DNA from: CBCOTE01 sp965112965
Lineage (GTDB): Bacteria > Desulfobacterota > Desulfovibrionia > Desulfovibrionales > Desulfovibrionaceae
DNA length: 64,000 bases
NCBI GenBank assembly: GCA_965112965.1
Contig: CBCOTE010000006.1
Coordinates: 52,980-116,979, forward strand
Reading direction: 5' to 3'
In this document: piece after piece, positions 48,632 through 56,378 of the stretch
Numbering within the stretch: position 1 is the first letter of the stretch
Layout of the letters: every line of letters starts with the position of its first letter
The notes under the pieces: generated by a model
What the model was told of the DNA's origin: nothing
Databases searched by the model: none
The model's input: the letters and a program-made list of their open reading frames with translations, nothing else
Made by a program: the position numbers and the translations under genes

Positions 48632-49993
48632 CTATTCCGGAACGAATATAGACTCGACAGGGGCGAAGGTGCCTGTCTTGGACTCCTCATCCTGCGGTAT
48701 TATAGACTTTTCCTCCGCTTCGGGCACAGCCTCGGCCGCCGGCGTGACTTCGGTCATCATAGAGGCGTTGATCGAGGCTGCCTTGTTGCTACGCTTATCT
48801 TGCCACCAGGCAATACAATCGTTGATGGCCGTTTCTAAACTACTACCCGCGGCATGTATATCGAATACTATGGACTCGTTGGTGATATTGCGAAGAGCCT
48901 CTAAGGCTTTTTCACGAATTTCTAAAACTTGGTCGCCCAAGGCCCTTATTAGAGGTAGCACAGCATTTTCGTCGCATAAGTTGGTTAGTGCCGAAACCGC
49001 TGCCTTGCGCACGTTAGGCTCCTCGTCGCGTAGGCACTGGGCTAAGGCCGGAACGGCATCAATATAATCTTTCCAACCGAGGAAGGTGGCGGCGGAACGG
49101 CGAACTTCCGGATGCTCGTCCTGTAAGGCCATAATGAGTATAGGCCCGGCCTCATCGTCCAGGGCTAGTTTGTAGATGCCGCGCAAACAGCCCATGCGTA
49201 CCCGATATTTCGGGTGAGAAGCCTGCTCCTTAAAGAGCTCCACGGCCTTATGGTCGCCCAGAGCAATGAGGGAGTTCAACGCCTCAGCAGCCAGCTCAGC
49301 ATCGTCCTGACGGACGACAGCCATAAGTATCAAAATGGCCGCAGAATTACCCATCTTACCCAGCTCGGCGGCAGCTAAAATGCGAATTTCCTGATCATCG
49401 TCCAGTAGGTCTTCAGCCACCTTATGGAATACGGCCCGATCCGAAAGGCTTGGGAAGTCGCCTTTCTTAGCTGCCTTCTCAATAATACTACGTAGATGAC
49501 GGTCAGCCTCACTCTGGTTTATTGAGACCGGGCTGGGTTTGGCTGAGCTCTTTTTGGGTTCTCGAGCTCCAGCCCTACGCTTGCTAGCCCTAGCTACAGC
49601 TATCTGTTCCTTGAGCTGTTGCATTTCTTTCTCATACTCGCGTATATCCGAGATGAGCTGCTGGATGGATTCCTTCTGCAGCGTACTATCAAGATTTTGG
49701 CTATGGGCGCTTTCCTTGCCGATCTTGTAGTACCGCGATTTAATCTTTTTTTCGTACTCATGAATCTGCTCTTCGATTTTCTTATTCACAGAGTCGCCGC
49801 CCAGCCTGAAACCGGATATCGCCGCATCCGCGACCTTAACCGGACCACGGCTGACAAATTTAGCCACAGACACTACACCATTCATAGTTTTAGCGCCCTT
49901 CTCAACCCCTAAAACTACTACGCGACCACCAAAATTAAAAATTGACGCAATTCCTTGTAAAACCGTGGATCGCTCTGCTTGTTGTTCACTCAT
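48632..49993 (-). CDS. HEAT-repeat protein with N-terminal coiled coil
   Basis: 453 residues. An N-terminal region of about 75 residues contains glycine-rich hydrophobic stretches (GIASIFNFGGRVVVLGVE). A coiled coil follows (about 75-150), then a Ser/Lys/Pro linker, then five or more HEAT/PBS-lyase-type repeats (about 180-400): FHKVAEDLLDDDQEIRILAA, AILILMAVVRQDDAELAAEA, GCLRGIYKLALDDEAGPILI, RRSAATFLGWKDYIDAVPAL, RKAAVSALTNLCDENAVLPL. HEAT solenoids bind other proteins. In this block it may be the hub linking coiled-coil filaments, actin and vesicle membrane (inference). The C-terminus is acidic and probably disordered. Confidence 0.82.
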   Translation of the reverse strand: MSEQQAERSTVLQGIASIFNFGGRVVVLGVEKGAKTMNGVVSVAKFVSRGPVKVADAAISGFRLGGDSVNKKIEEQIHEYEKKIKSRYYKIGKESAHSQNLDSTLQKESIQQLISDIREYEKEMQQLKEQIAVARASKRRAGAREPKKSSAKPSPVSINQSEADRHLRSIIEKAAKKGDFPSLSDRAVFHKVAEDLLDDDQEIRILAAAELGKMGNSAAILILMAVVRQDDAELAAEALNSLIALGDHKAVELFKEQASHPKYRVRMGCLRGIYKLALDDEAGPILIMALQDEHPEVRRSAATFLGWKDYIDAVPALAQCLRDEEPNVRKAAVSALTNLCDENAVLPLIRALGDQVLEIREKALEALRNITNESIVFDIHAAGSSLETAINDCIAWWQDKRSNKAASINASMMTEVTPAAEAVPEAEEKSIIPQDEESKTGTFAPVESIFVPE

Positions 49994-50103
49994 AAGTCAT
50001 CCTTCGTTTGGGTTCTGGTTTACTTGCACGGAGGGTTCGCTTCTCCCAGACATGTATGTCTCTACCAGGCACATATTGTGATAATCAGGAAATTTCAAAA
50101 TTA

Positions 50104-51306
50104 TCATCTATCTATTAACTCGGCTACAGTTTGGTCAAAGACCTTCACCGTTTGTCGCCAATGTTCGCAGGCTGTGTCACAAGCGATCTGCTGTTGCGTC
50201 AGGCGGTTGGTCAACAATCTTGCCTCTTGATATAGTGCCTCTTTTAGGCGACGTTCAATATTAAGGGCTGCGCTACGGTCAAGCAACTTTGCTATAGTCG
50301 CGACCAAATCAACCCCAGGCTCTAACGTCTCTTGCACTGCCAGAAGTGTGTCAAGCCGTTTCTGGACTTGAGTGAGCTGCGCTTCAATCTCGATTAGGGC
50401 TTGGTCGATTTTTGAAGACGCCCCTGCACAGACGACGGACGCCTGACAGACCTCCGTCGTCGCTTTGATATGCCCTGCTAGGGACCTGTGGAACTCGGCG
50501 ATTTCTTTTTCTAGGGCCTCATCCAATTGACGGTCATCAATCTGCTGGCCCAAAACTAAAAGACGGTGGGTCAGATCTTCCTTACGATTGGTGAGGATAG
50601 CTTTTTCAGTCTGACACGTTTTGATTTCAGTCTGTAGTGTTTCCGTATGTCTGCTAATATGGCCTATATTATCCTGGATTTCTCCGTGATAATTACTAAG
50701 TCGATCCTGTAAATCGTTCTGAATGCTGTTCACCAATACCGGATTGATGTCATCAGGTAGGCGTCCGGAGAGTAAATCTAGTGTGATTGTGATTGCCTGA
50801 ATCTCTTCTTCAAGGACTTGTCGACGGCTATGGAGGTCAGCTACGGTTTCCTTGGTCGTATCCGCCTGCAAGTGACTCAGGCGGGATTTACGTTCGCGGA
50901 TCCGACCTTCATGGGCAACCAGCCCAGCTTTGGTCTCGTTGGTCCTCAATTCTATCCGAGACAAGTCAGACATAGCTCTGGCAAGAGTTTGTTCCAGTGC
51001 CTCCAGACACTTCGGGCCAAAGGGGCCGACAACGACGCTATACTCCTCATGAAGCCCAGCCATCTGGCTGCGTAAGGCAGTGAGCTCAGGTTCTCCGGCC
51101 GAAATCTCCTGTGCCAGGCATTGCGCCTCGGCTTCGAGCACCTCGATTTGGTCGCGAAAGTATTCAAGATCACGTTCAATCTTCCAGATTTCAGGGGCTA
51201 ACTGAACCCGATCCTGACGCGCACGTAGATTCGTGCCCATCCCAGCGAGGATACATCTGAAGTGCTTATCTCGTCGATCCATCTGGTCATTGTGTTCACT
51301 GCTCAT
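50104..51306 (-). CDS. Long coiled-coil protein, SMC-like
   Basis: 400 residues, almost entirely coiled coil (about 30-395) with breaks near the middle. Heptads such as IERDLEYFRDQIEVLEAEAQ and SRIELRTNETKAGLVAHEGR resemble SMC/Rad50 arms, but no Walker motif or ABC signature is present, so it is not an SMC ATPase. ATG at 51306. Gaps of 62 and 110 bases to its neighbours fit one transcript. Likely structural. Confidence 0.78.
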   Translation of the reverse strand: MSSEHNDQMDRRDKHFRCILAGMGTNLRARQDRVQLAPEIWKIERDLEYFRDQIEVLEAEAQCLAQEISAGEPELTALRSQMAGLHEEYSVVVGPFGPKCLEALEQTLARAMSDLSRIELRTNETKAGLVAHEGRIRERKSRLSHLQADTTKETVADLHSRRQVLEEEIQAITITLDLLSGRLPDDINPVLVNSIQNDLQDRLSNYHGEIQDNIGHISRHTETLQTEIKTCQTEKAILTNRKEDLTHRLLVLGQQIDDRQLDEALEKEIAEFHRSLAGHIKATTEVCQASVVCAGASSKIDQALIEIEAQLTQVQKRLDTLLAVQETLEPGVDLVATIAKLLDRSAALNIERRLKEALYQEARLLTNRLTQQQIACDTACEHWRQTVKVFDQTVAELIDR

Positions 51307-51368
51307 ACGGCATGTCCCTCGTGCCTGGTCCGACGCGGTGCATATACTGATCTATTGATTGCGGCCTG

Positions 51369-52475
51369 TCATTCTAGCAGTTTTTGCAATCCGGTAATCC
51401 AAGCAACTCTGGCTGACAATCGATCCATTTCTCTAGCCGCAGTGTACCTCGTTTTGATACGGTCTGCTATATCTTGTAGGGCACTGTCTAGTTCGGCACT
51501 GGAAGTCTCTAGCCTGGCATTGGCGGTTGCGACTTGATCTAGAGCATCTTGATAAGCGCCAACTTCAATCTGCAGCATTTCAACCTTAGCAGTGGTTTTT
51601 TTGAGATCTGCCTCACGCTCCCCATGTCGGAGCTTTCTTGCTTCCATTGCAGCCCGGGCGTCGACCAATGCCTGTTCAGTCGTTTCCCGATTTTTTCGGC
51701 TAGCGTCAACCTGACCAGACAATGCATCACGCTCGACTATGAGCGTCCGAATTCGTTCTAAAATTTCGATCCGGTGTTCCGCGTCTTTAATTTCATCATT
51801 TAACGCTGCCAGGCTAACCTTATGGTCCTCGAGCTGTTTTAACGTTTCGTCACGGGCGGTGATAACATCTTTAAAATTCACAGTAACCCGATATAGATCT
51901 TCATCAATTTTATCCCGTTCAATAGCAGCATGCTGGAGCCGGCGTGAGATGTCTGAGACTAGTTCGACTCTGCGGGATTCAAGGTTAGTCAGAATCGCCT
52001 CCAATTTTAACCGTTCCTCGGCCAGAGTCTCCAGACGACAGGCTAGCTCACTTATAGCAGCGTCGAGCTCGACCTGGTATATTTTTAATCGCCGACACCG
52101 TTCTTTTAAGGTTCGTGCGGTCTGCTCCCGCGTTATGAGTAAAGAGGTCAGTTCGGTTAGTTGCGTCTCGATTTGTTCCTGTTTACGATGGGCCTGATAG
52201 AGTTCGTTCTGTAATAACTGTATCGCGCGTCTGGCCACGGCCCGTTCCCGATTCATGGCGCGCAGGCGTTCCTGCTGAGCCAGGGCCTTTGTCAGTTGCT
52301 CATCTAGAGTGATAGTAGCTACGGCTAACGCGTGCTGCAAGGCGTCACGCCGCTGCCGAATACTACTCTGTTTTTCGGCTGGGGTGTGCAAGAGTGTTAT
52401 GCTAGGGATGTCGGAAATTTTGCTAGATGGCATGGTCGCGGCATAATGAGCTAGTAAGTGGGGAGGGGGAGACAT
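51369..52475 (-). CDS. Long coiled-coil protein
   Basis: About 368 residues from ATG 52475 (MSPPPHLLAH), preceded by AAGGA. A TTG at 52493 would be the alternative and would overlap the upstream gene. The first 40 residues are Pro/Ser-rich; the remainder is coiled coil (for example NRERAVARRAIQLLQNELYQ and LTSLLITREQTARTLKERCR), ending DRLSARVAWITGLQKLLE. No enzyme motif. It starts 4 bases after the stop of the previous coiled-coil gene, so expression is coupled. Confidence 0.78.
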   Translation of the reverse strand: MSPPPHLLAHYAATMPSSKISDIPSITLLHTPAEKQSSIRQRRDALQHALAVATITLDEQLTKALAQQERLRAMNRERAVARRAIQLLQNELYQAHRKQEQIETQLTELTSLLITREQTARTLKERCRRLKIYQVELDAAISELACRLETLAEERLKLEAILTNLESRRVELVSDISRRLQHAAIERDKIDEDLYRVTVNFKDVITARDETLKQLEDHKVSLAALNDEIKDAEHRIEILERIRTLIVERDALSGQVDASRKNRETTEQALVDARAAMEARKLRHGEREADLKKTTAKVEMLQIEVGAYQDALDQVATANARLETSSAELDSALQDIADRIKTRYTAAREMDRLSARVAWITGLQKLLE

Positions 52476-52479
52476 AACA

Positions 52480-53250
52480 TTAATCCTTGACAATCCGTTC
52501 CCAGTGTTCTTGGATGCGGGCCAATTTTTCTTCCACCCGAGCTTTCTCCTGTAGCGCCTGGTCGCGCTTGACTGTGACCTGCCGAAGTTCCCTCTCCATG
52601 CTCGCTACCCGTCGCTCTACTTCTCCGCTTAGACGTGCCACTTCAGTCTGTAGGGCCTGTTTATCCTGGGCCAAAACTTCCCGCGCTGCCACAGCTGCAG
52701 CCCGTTCAGCCAGGGCGGTTTTTTCACGGGTCTGAGCATCCTTTAATTCGCTCTGCTGGGCCTTTAGCTTTCGATCGGTCTCTTCCCGCAGCTGTTGCGC
52801 CGCTGCTTTATTTTCGGACAAGGCAGCCTGGGTACGTTTCAATTCCTGCTGAGTAGCTTCCAACTGGACACACAGTTCGTCGTGTTGTTGCTGTACCAAT
52901 TTTAAACGTTCTTGACCTGCGGTCAATTCAACTCGAACGTCTCGTGTCTGCTGCTCGACCTCGGTCCGCTGCTGTTCAGAATTACTCTGAGCATCCTCGA
53001 GCTCGACAATTCGTTCTTCGAGACCAATGCGCTCGGCTACCAGCTCTCGGATACGGCCGTGGAAAAGCTCCACGACTATTTCATGGGTAGTTTTAGCGTC
53101 AGCCATGTCCAGAACGGCGTGCGTACCGTCGTTATCGGGCATTCCAGCTGTCTGGATTGCAGCCCTAAGCCGTTCCGTCAGATTAGGAGAGAAGACTTGG
53201 GGGGCGACAGTATATTGTGTACTGGTGGATATGGTGTTCTTGCTGGACAT
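52480..53250 (-). CDS. Coiled-coil protein with globular N-terminus
   Basis: 256 residues. The first 90 look folded or mixed (PNLTERLRAAIQTAGMPDND, AVLDMADAKTTHEIVVELFH). Residues about 75-250 are one coiled coil rich in Glu, Gln and Ala. The end EKLARIQEHWERIVKD matches the end of the coiled-coil protein at 40053-40640 (RLAELQANWERLGSQA), which suggests a common binding tail. The gene lies between the small MamK-operon gene at 53356 and the next coiled-coil gene. Confidence 0.77.
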   Translation of the reverse strand: MSSKNTISTSTQYTVAPQVFSPNLTERLRAAIQTAGMPDNDGTHAVLDMADAKTTHEIVVELFHGRIRELVAERIGLEERIVELEDAQSNSEQQRTEVEQQTRDVRVELTAGQERLKLVQQQHDELCVQLEATQQELKRTQAALSENKAAAQQLREETDRKLKAQQSELKDAQTREKTALAERAAAVAAREVLAQDKQALQTEVARLSGEVERRVASMERELRQVTVKRDQALQEKARVEEKLARIQEHWERIVKD

Positions 53251-53288
53251 GAGTGCCTCACGGCAGGGTGGTAGCCGCCCCCTGGCTT

Positions 53289-53342
53289 ACGGCGCAACGC
53301 CGGTAGTTATTCTTGCCCCCGGCCGGGTCACCGACTGGGGGC
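53289..53342. repeat. Two GC-rich intercistronic hairpins
   Basis: The first pairs GCCCCC (53315-53320) with GGGGGC (53337-53342) and has an inner CGG/CCG helix. The second is CGGCG-CAA-CGCCG (53290-53302). They stand between the 112-residue gene and the coiled-coil gene at 52480. No T-run follows, so partial termination or mRNA stabilisation is more likely than a full stop of transcription. Confidence 0.5.
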
Positions 53343-53355
53343 TCCCAGGCTGTCT

Positions 53356-53694
53356 CTAGGTCGGTTGCTCCATCATTTTGTATCGTGGGTAAAGACGCGC
53401 TTCGCGTTCGTCCCGGCAACGCAACAGGCCTGCATCGACTTTATCAAAGTCGGCTAGCAGTTCCCGTAGGGCCTCGTCGTTGAAGATCTCTGATAGTGGG
53501 TAGCGTTTGCGTAGTCTGACCGTCTGGCGACCGATGCGAGTATAAGTCTTGGTTTCTTCTTTTTCCAGACAATGGATACGGCATGTGAGAGAGATGCCTC
53601 TGGTGGATTCGGACACCCAATCCACTACCTGTTCGATCTTTTCTACCACGATGTCCCCGATGTGTTCCAGGGTGTACTTCGTCGAATCCTGCAT
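53356..53694 (-). CDS. Small protein of unknown function downstream of mamK
   Basis: 112 residues with ATG behind GGGAGG at six bases. The N-terminal half (YTLEHIGDIVVEKIEQVVDW) looks like an amphipathic helix. The middle is basic (CRIHCLEKEETKTYTRIG, QTVRLRKRYPLSEIF), and the C-terminus is charged and helical. No family recognised and no membrane helix. A perfect palindrome separates it from mamK, so it may be expressed differently from mamK even if transcribed with it. Confidence 0.65.
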   Translation of the reverse strand: MQDSTKYTLEHIGDIVVEKIEQVVDWVSESTRGISLTCRIHCLEKEETKTYTRIGRQTVRLRKRYPLSEIFNDEALRELLADFDKVDAGLLRCRDEREARLYPRYKMMEQPT

Positions 53695-53720
53695 AGTGTA
53701 CCTCCCGTTTTTTCTCTGGT

Positions 53721-53758
53721 CGTCTCAGGGCAGCTGCCCTGAGACGTAACTTTTTTTT
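53721..53758 (+). terminator. Perfect 26-base palindrome followed by T8
   Basis: CGTCTCAGGGCAG at 53721-53733 is exactly complementary to 53734-53746, and TAAC plus T8 (53751-53758) follows on the plus strand. That is a classic terminator for plus-strand transcripts, although all genes here run on the minus strand. For minus-strand mRNA it is a strong hairpin between mamK and the next gene without a U-tract. It may block antisense transcription, protect the mamK mRNA end, or be a binding site. Confidence 0.65.
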
Positions 53759-53795
53759 AGTCCATCGCCGCATACGGCATACGGGCTGTATTAGT

Positions 53796-54845
53796 TTACT
53801 GCAACTCATCCCAATATTCTTCGGGCATGTCCTTACACAGCAATAGGCCTCCGTTAGCACCGGCAAAAAGTGGCTCATCCACCTTGGTTACCTTTCCGAA
53901 GCCTAGATGCTGCTGCATGTATTGTTCAATCTCTCGGGCCAGGCCGCCGATCTGGCTGCCGCCACCGGCTAAGATTACCCTTTGCTTGAGAATATCCTGA
54001 AATTCTGGGTCGAACGAAGCCACGAGTCCACGAATGCCCTCCACGATATCCGGCACAATGGCACGGCAGGCCATGCGTAAATCCTCGGTGACGTCGATAG
54101 GTGTAGGTTTACCTTCTACAGGGAGGTTGACCACCACTAGCTCACCCTTTTCTGAAATAGTGGCGTTATCTTCTTTAAGACGTTTGACCATATTCAAGGT
54201 TAGACCTACCTTGGGATACCTCTGTTGGATGCGCTCTAAGAGTACCTCATCTATGTAGTCCCCGGCCTTGGTCAAGGTAATTTGGTTGTCCTCATCAGGG
54301 ATAGTACCCTGCATGCGACAAAGGTCTACTGTACCCGCACCGATGTCCACTATAAGGGCTTGATCTAGGATGCCGAGACCATAGGCCACGGCAAAGGGCT
54401 CCGAAGTGATGAGTACATCGTCTATGATGCCTTGAGCGATCTCGATAAGAGTCTTCTTGTTCTGAATGCTGGCGAGGGCTGGAGCACCGACTACGGCGCG
54501 TACCGTCACCTCCCCGGACGTCTCTTGTTTAGCCAAAGACACAAGGTGGCTAAGCAAATCCCGGGCTACGGCCTTGGATTTTTTGAACTCTTCTGGACTC
54601 TGGTTGAGCAAGTTAGAATACTTAATCATACCTTTTTCGAATGGCCGGAGTAATTCCAGGGCCAGTCGATTTTTTATAGCCTCGTCCCCAAAGACTACGT
54701 CCTTGCCCAAGAGCTTCCTAGAGACTACATCCTTGGGATAGCCGACATAGCTGGAAACAAACGTGCGTACGCCGTTGTCGCAGGCGATCACACTACGGGA
54801 CGTACCCAGATCGAATCCGATGTTTAATACCTTGCGCTCGGCCAT
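53796..54845 (-). CDS. mamK: Magnetosome actin MamK
   Basis: MamK polymerises into cytoplasmic filaments that align and segregate magnetosome chains. 349 residues, normal length. Phosphate-1 is NIGFDLGTSRSVIACDNG (7-24), then SSYVGYPKDVVSRKLLGKDV near 31-50, which is closely shared with known MamK. VGAPALASIQNKKTLIEIA, SEPFAVAYGLGILDQALIVD and the phosphate-2 VDIGAGTVDLC (near 166) follow. LTKAGDYIDE, the adenosine motif VILAGGGSQIGGLA and the C-terminal MPEEYWDEL also match. The ATG follows GAGG by six bases. It is the better-conserved of the two actins in the cluster and lies in a short-gap run with the repeat protein upstream. Confidence 0.95.
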   Translation of the reverse strand: MAERKVLNIGFDLGTSRSVIACDNGVRTFVSSYVGYPKDVVSRKLLGKDVVFGDEAIKNRLALELLRPFEKGMIKYSNLLNQSPEEFKKSKAVARDLLSHLVSLAKQETSGEVTVRAVVGAPALASIQNKKTLIEIAQGIIDDVLITSEPFAVAYGLGILDQALIVDIGAGTVDLCRMQGTIPDEDNQITLTKAGDYIDEVLLERIQQRYPKVGLTLNMVKRLKEDNATISEKGELVVVNLPVEGKPTPIDVTEDLRMACRAIVPDIVEGIRGLVASFDPEFQDILKQRVILAGGGSQIGGLAREIEQYMQQHLGFGKVTKVDEPLFAGANGGLLLCKDMPEEYWDELQ

Positions 54846-54873
54846 ACGTGCCCTCGGTCCTTAGAGAATAGGG

Positions 54874-55524
54874 TCATGACGTCTGTTTTAGCCCCCGCAG
54901 GAGCTTGTTGTCCTCAACAATGATACGCAGCATTGCGCGTTTGGCATCGCTCAGTTCCCGCCGTACCTCAGCCGAGGCGGCCAAGCGCGTAGGTTGGATG
55001 CCATGTTGCTCGATGAAGATTAATCGTTTTTCGATATTATGAAGTTTTTGCTCCAAAATAGCTAGAACTTCTTGAGAAGCATAAGCACGTCGGCGCTTGA
55101 AGAGCCGGCTGATGCCGCTAGCAGCCACGATTAAGGGCTGAGTTGCGGCCTTGGCCGCTGGTGAGATGACCCGGACCATCGGTTTAGTCATCTTGGCCGC
55201 GCAGACAGCCGTGGCTGCTCCGCTGCGTTTGACGATACTCATGGTGACCAATCCAGCGTACTCCACTATGGCCGTAGAATAGTCTCCGGCTTTTCGGACT
55301 GATTCGACAGCTTGTCCTCCGGCTTTCTTGAGCGCAACGGCAGAATATTGCCCGGCTTCGGTCATTAAATCGATCGAATGTGCGGTACCTCCCACCAGAG
55401 CACCACCACTGCGCTTGAGATAACTCTCGGCCACCAATCCAGAATAAACGATTGTGGCCAGGGAATAGTTGCCGATCTCGACGGGCGTGTCCATATCGTC
55501 TTTGCAGTCCGCGCATGCAGTCAT
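54874..55524 (-). CDS. Internally repeated alanine/glycine-rich protein upstream of mamK
   Basis: 216 residues, no known family recognised. An N-terminal CADC pair precedes a repeated region. The motif G-x-Y-S occurs at residues about 18, 58 and 80, and two longer copies (YSLATIVYSGLVAESYLKRS and YSTAIVEYAGLVTMSIVKRS) are about 62 residues apart. These repeats are weakly hydrophobic and may lie on a membrane rather than cross it. A basic segment (SRLFKRRRAYAS) and a C-terminal coiled coil (about 150-210) follow. ATG behind GGAG. It stands 28 bases before mamK and could link vesicles to the filament (inference). Confidence 0.68.
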   Translation of the reverse strand: MTACADCKDDMDTPVEIGNYSLATIVYSGLVAESYLKRSGGALVGGTAHSIDLMTEAGQYSAVALKKAGGQAVESVRKAGDYSTAIVEYAGLVTMSIVKRSGAATAVCAAKMTKPMVRVISPAAKAATQPLIVAASGISRLFKRRRAYASQEVLAILEQKLHNIEKRLIFIEQHGIQPTRLAASAEVRRELSDAKRAMLRIIVEDNKLLRGLKQTS

Positions 55525-55549
55525 GGCATGTCTCCACTGCTACCGTTGG

Positions 55550-56359
55550 TTACGTTTTCCGATGAGACTTTCTGCAGCAATGTCCTCGTCCGCCCCAGCC
55601 CTGGAGCCAATCTAGATGCTGTACTAGCCTGCGGAAACCTTTTGGTTTGTGCAAAGTGTCCAATGTAGCTGCCTTATTGCATTCCTGACGGTCTGGCATC
55701 CAAACTCGAATACCTGTGGCGATAGCTTCGTCTAGGGCGATACTCGACCCTTCACAACATACTACAATGCAAGGGTACCGTTGTTCTAGTACTATTTCTA
55801 CTCCGGGTCGAACTTGGAAGCCGTTTAGTTGAAACAACCTTTGTTTATCACAGCAGTCTATATAAGCCACGCGGGCTGACTTGCCTACCTCCAGGTCCAA
55901 CAGGGCGACTACAGCGCGCTGGGCGGTCTGCTTGAACTTGCGGCAGCATTCTGCCTCTGGGATAGGGTTGCCATGGGGGCACTTACGTGGGTGGCCCAGG
56001 AGCGTACACAGGCTATCGATAAGTTCCACGGTCAGAGTATGCTCAAACTCACAAGCTCCAGCCTCAATGTTACCTCTAAATACGTCAAATAGCAAACGCT
56101 CCCCGATGCGGTGGGCACGAATAATATGCCTGGCTCGTTCGCTCCCAGCCTTGGTGAGAGCAATATGCTTCCCTTTTTCCGATAGCGTCGTTAATCCTTC
56201 GGCGCATAACTCAGCTAGCAAGGCCGCATCATTGTCAATATTGTATTTTTTTCCAGGCAATTCAGCTAATGAATCTAGATCATCCTTGCCTCGTTCCTGT
56301 AGTACCCAAATCTTTTCCAGACATTCATCTTTATGACGATCTTGTAGGCCTACTAGCAT
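55550..56359 (-). CDS. DtxR/MntR-type iron regulator with FeoA domain (Mad30-like)
   Basis: About 269 residues from ATG 56359 (behind GGGAG); 56371 is also possible. An N-terminal winged helix (about 10-65) is followed by the DtxR dimerisation/metal region with RARHIIRAHRIGERLLFDVF and GACEFEHTLTVELIDSLCTL, then KCPHGNPIP. A FeoA SH3-like domain follows (about 155-225, VGKSARVAYIDCC, QVRPGVEIVL). After FeoA there is an unusual tail of about 45 residues with several Cys/His near the end. It likely senses Fe2+ and controls the feoB operon in which it lies, 20 bases after feoB. A fused regulator-FeoA beside FeoB is characteristic of mad clusters. Confidence 0.83.
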   Translation of the reverse strand: MLVGLQDRHKDECLEKIWVLQERGKDDLDSLAELPGKKYNIDNDAALLAELCAEGLTTLSEKGKHIALTKAGSERARHIIRAHRIGERLLFDVFRGNIEAGACEFEHTLTVELIDSLCTLLGHPRKCPHGNPIPEAECCRKFKQTAQRAVVALLDLEVGKSARVAYIDCCDKQRLFQLNGFQVRPGVEIVLEQRYPCIVVCCEGSSIALDEAIATGIRVWMPDRQECNKAATLDTLHKPKGFRRLVQHLDWLQGWGGRGHCCRKSHRKT

Positions 56360-56378
56360 ATCAGCTCCCATTCCCAGA

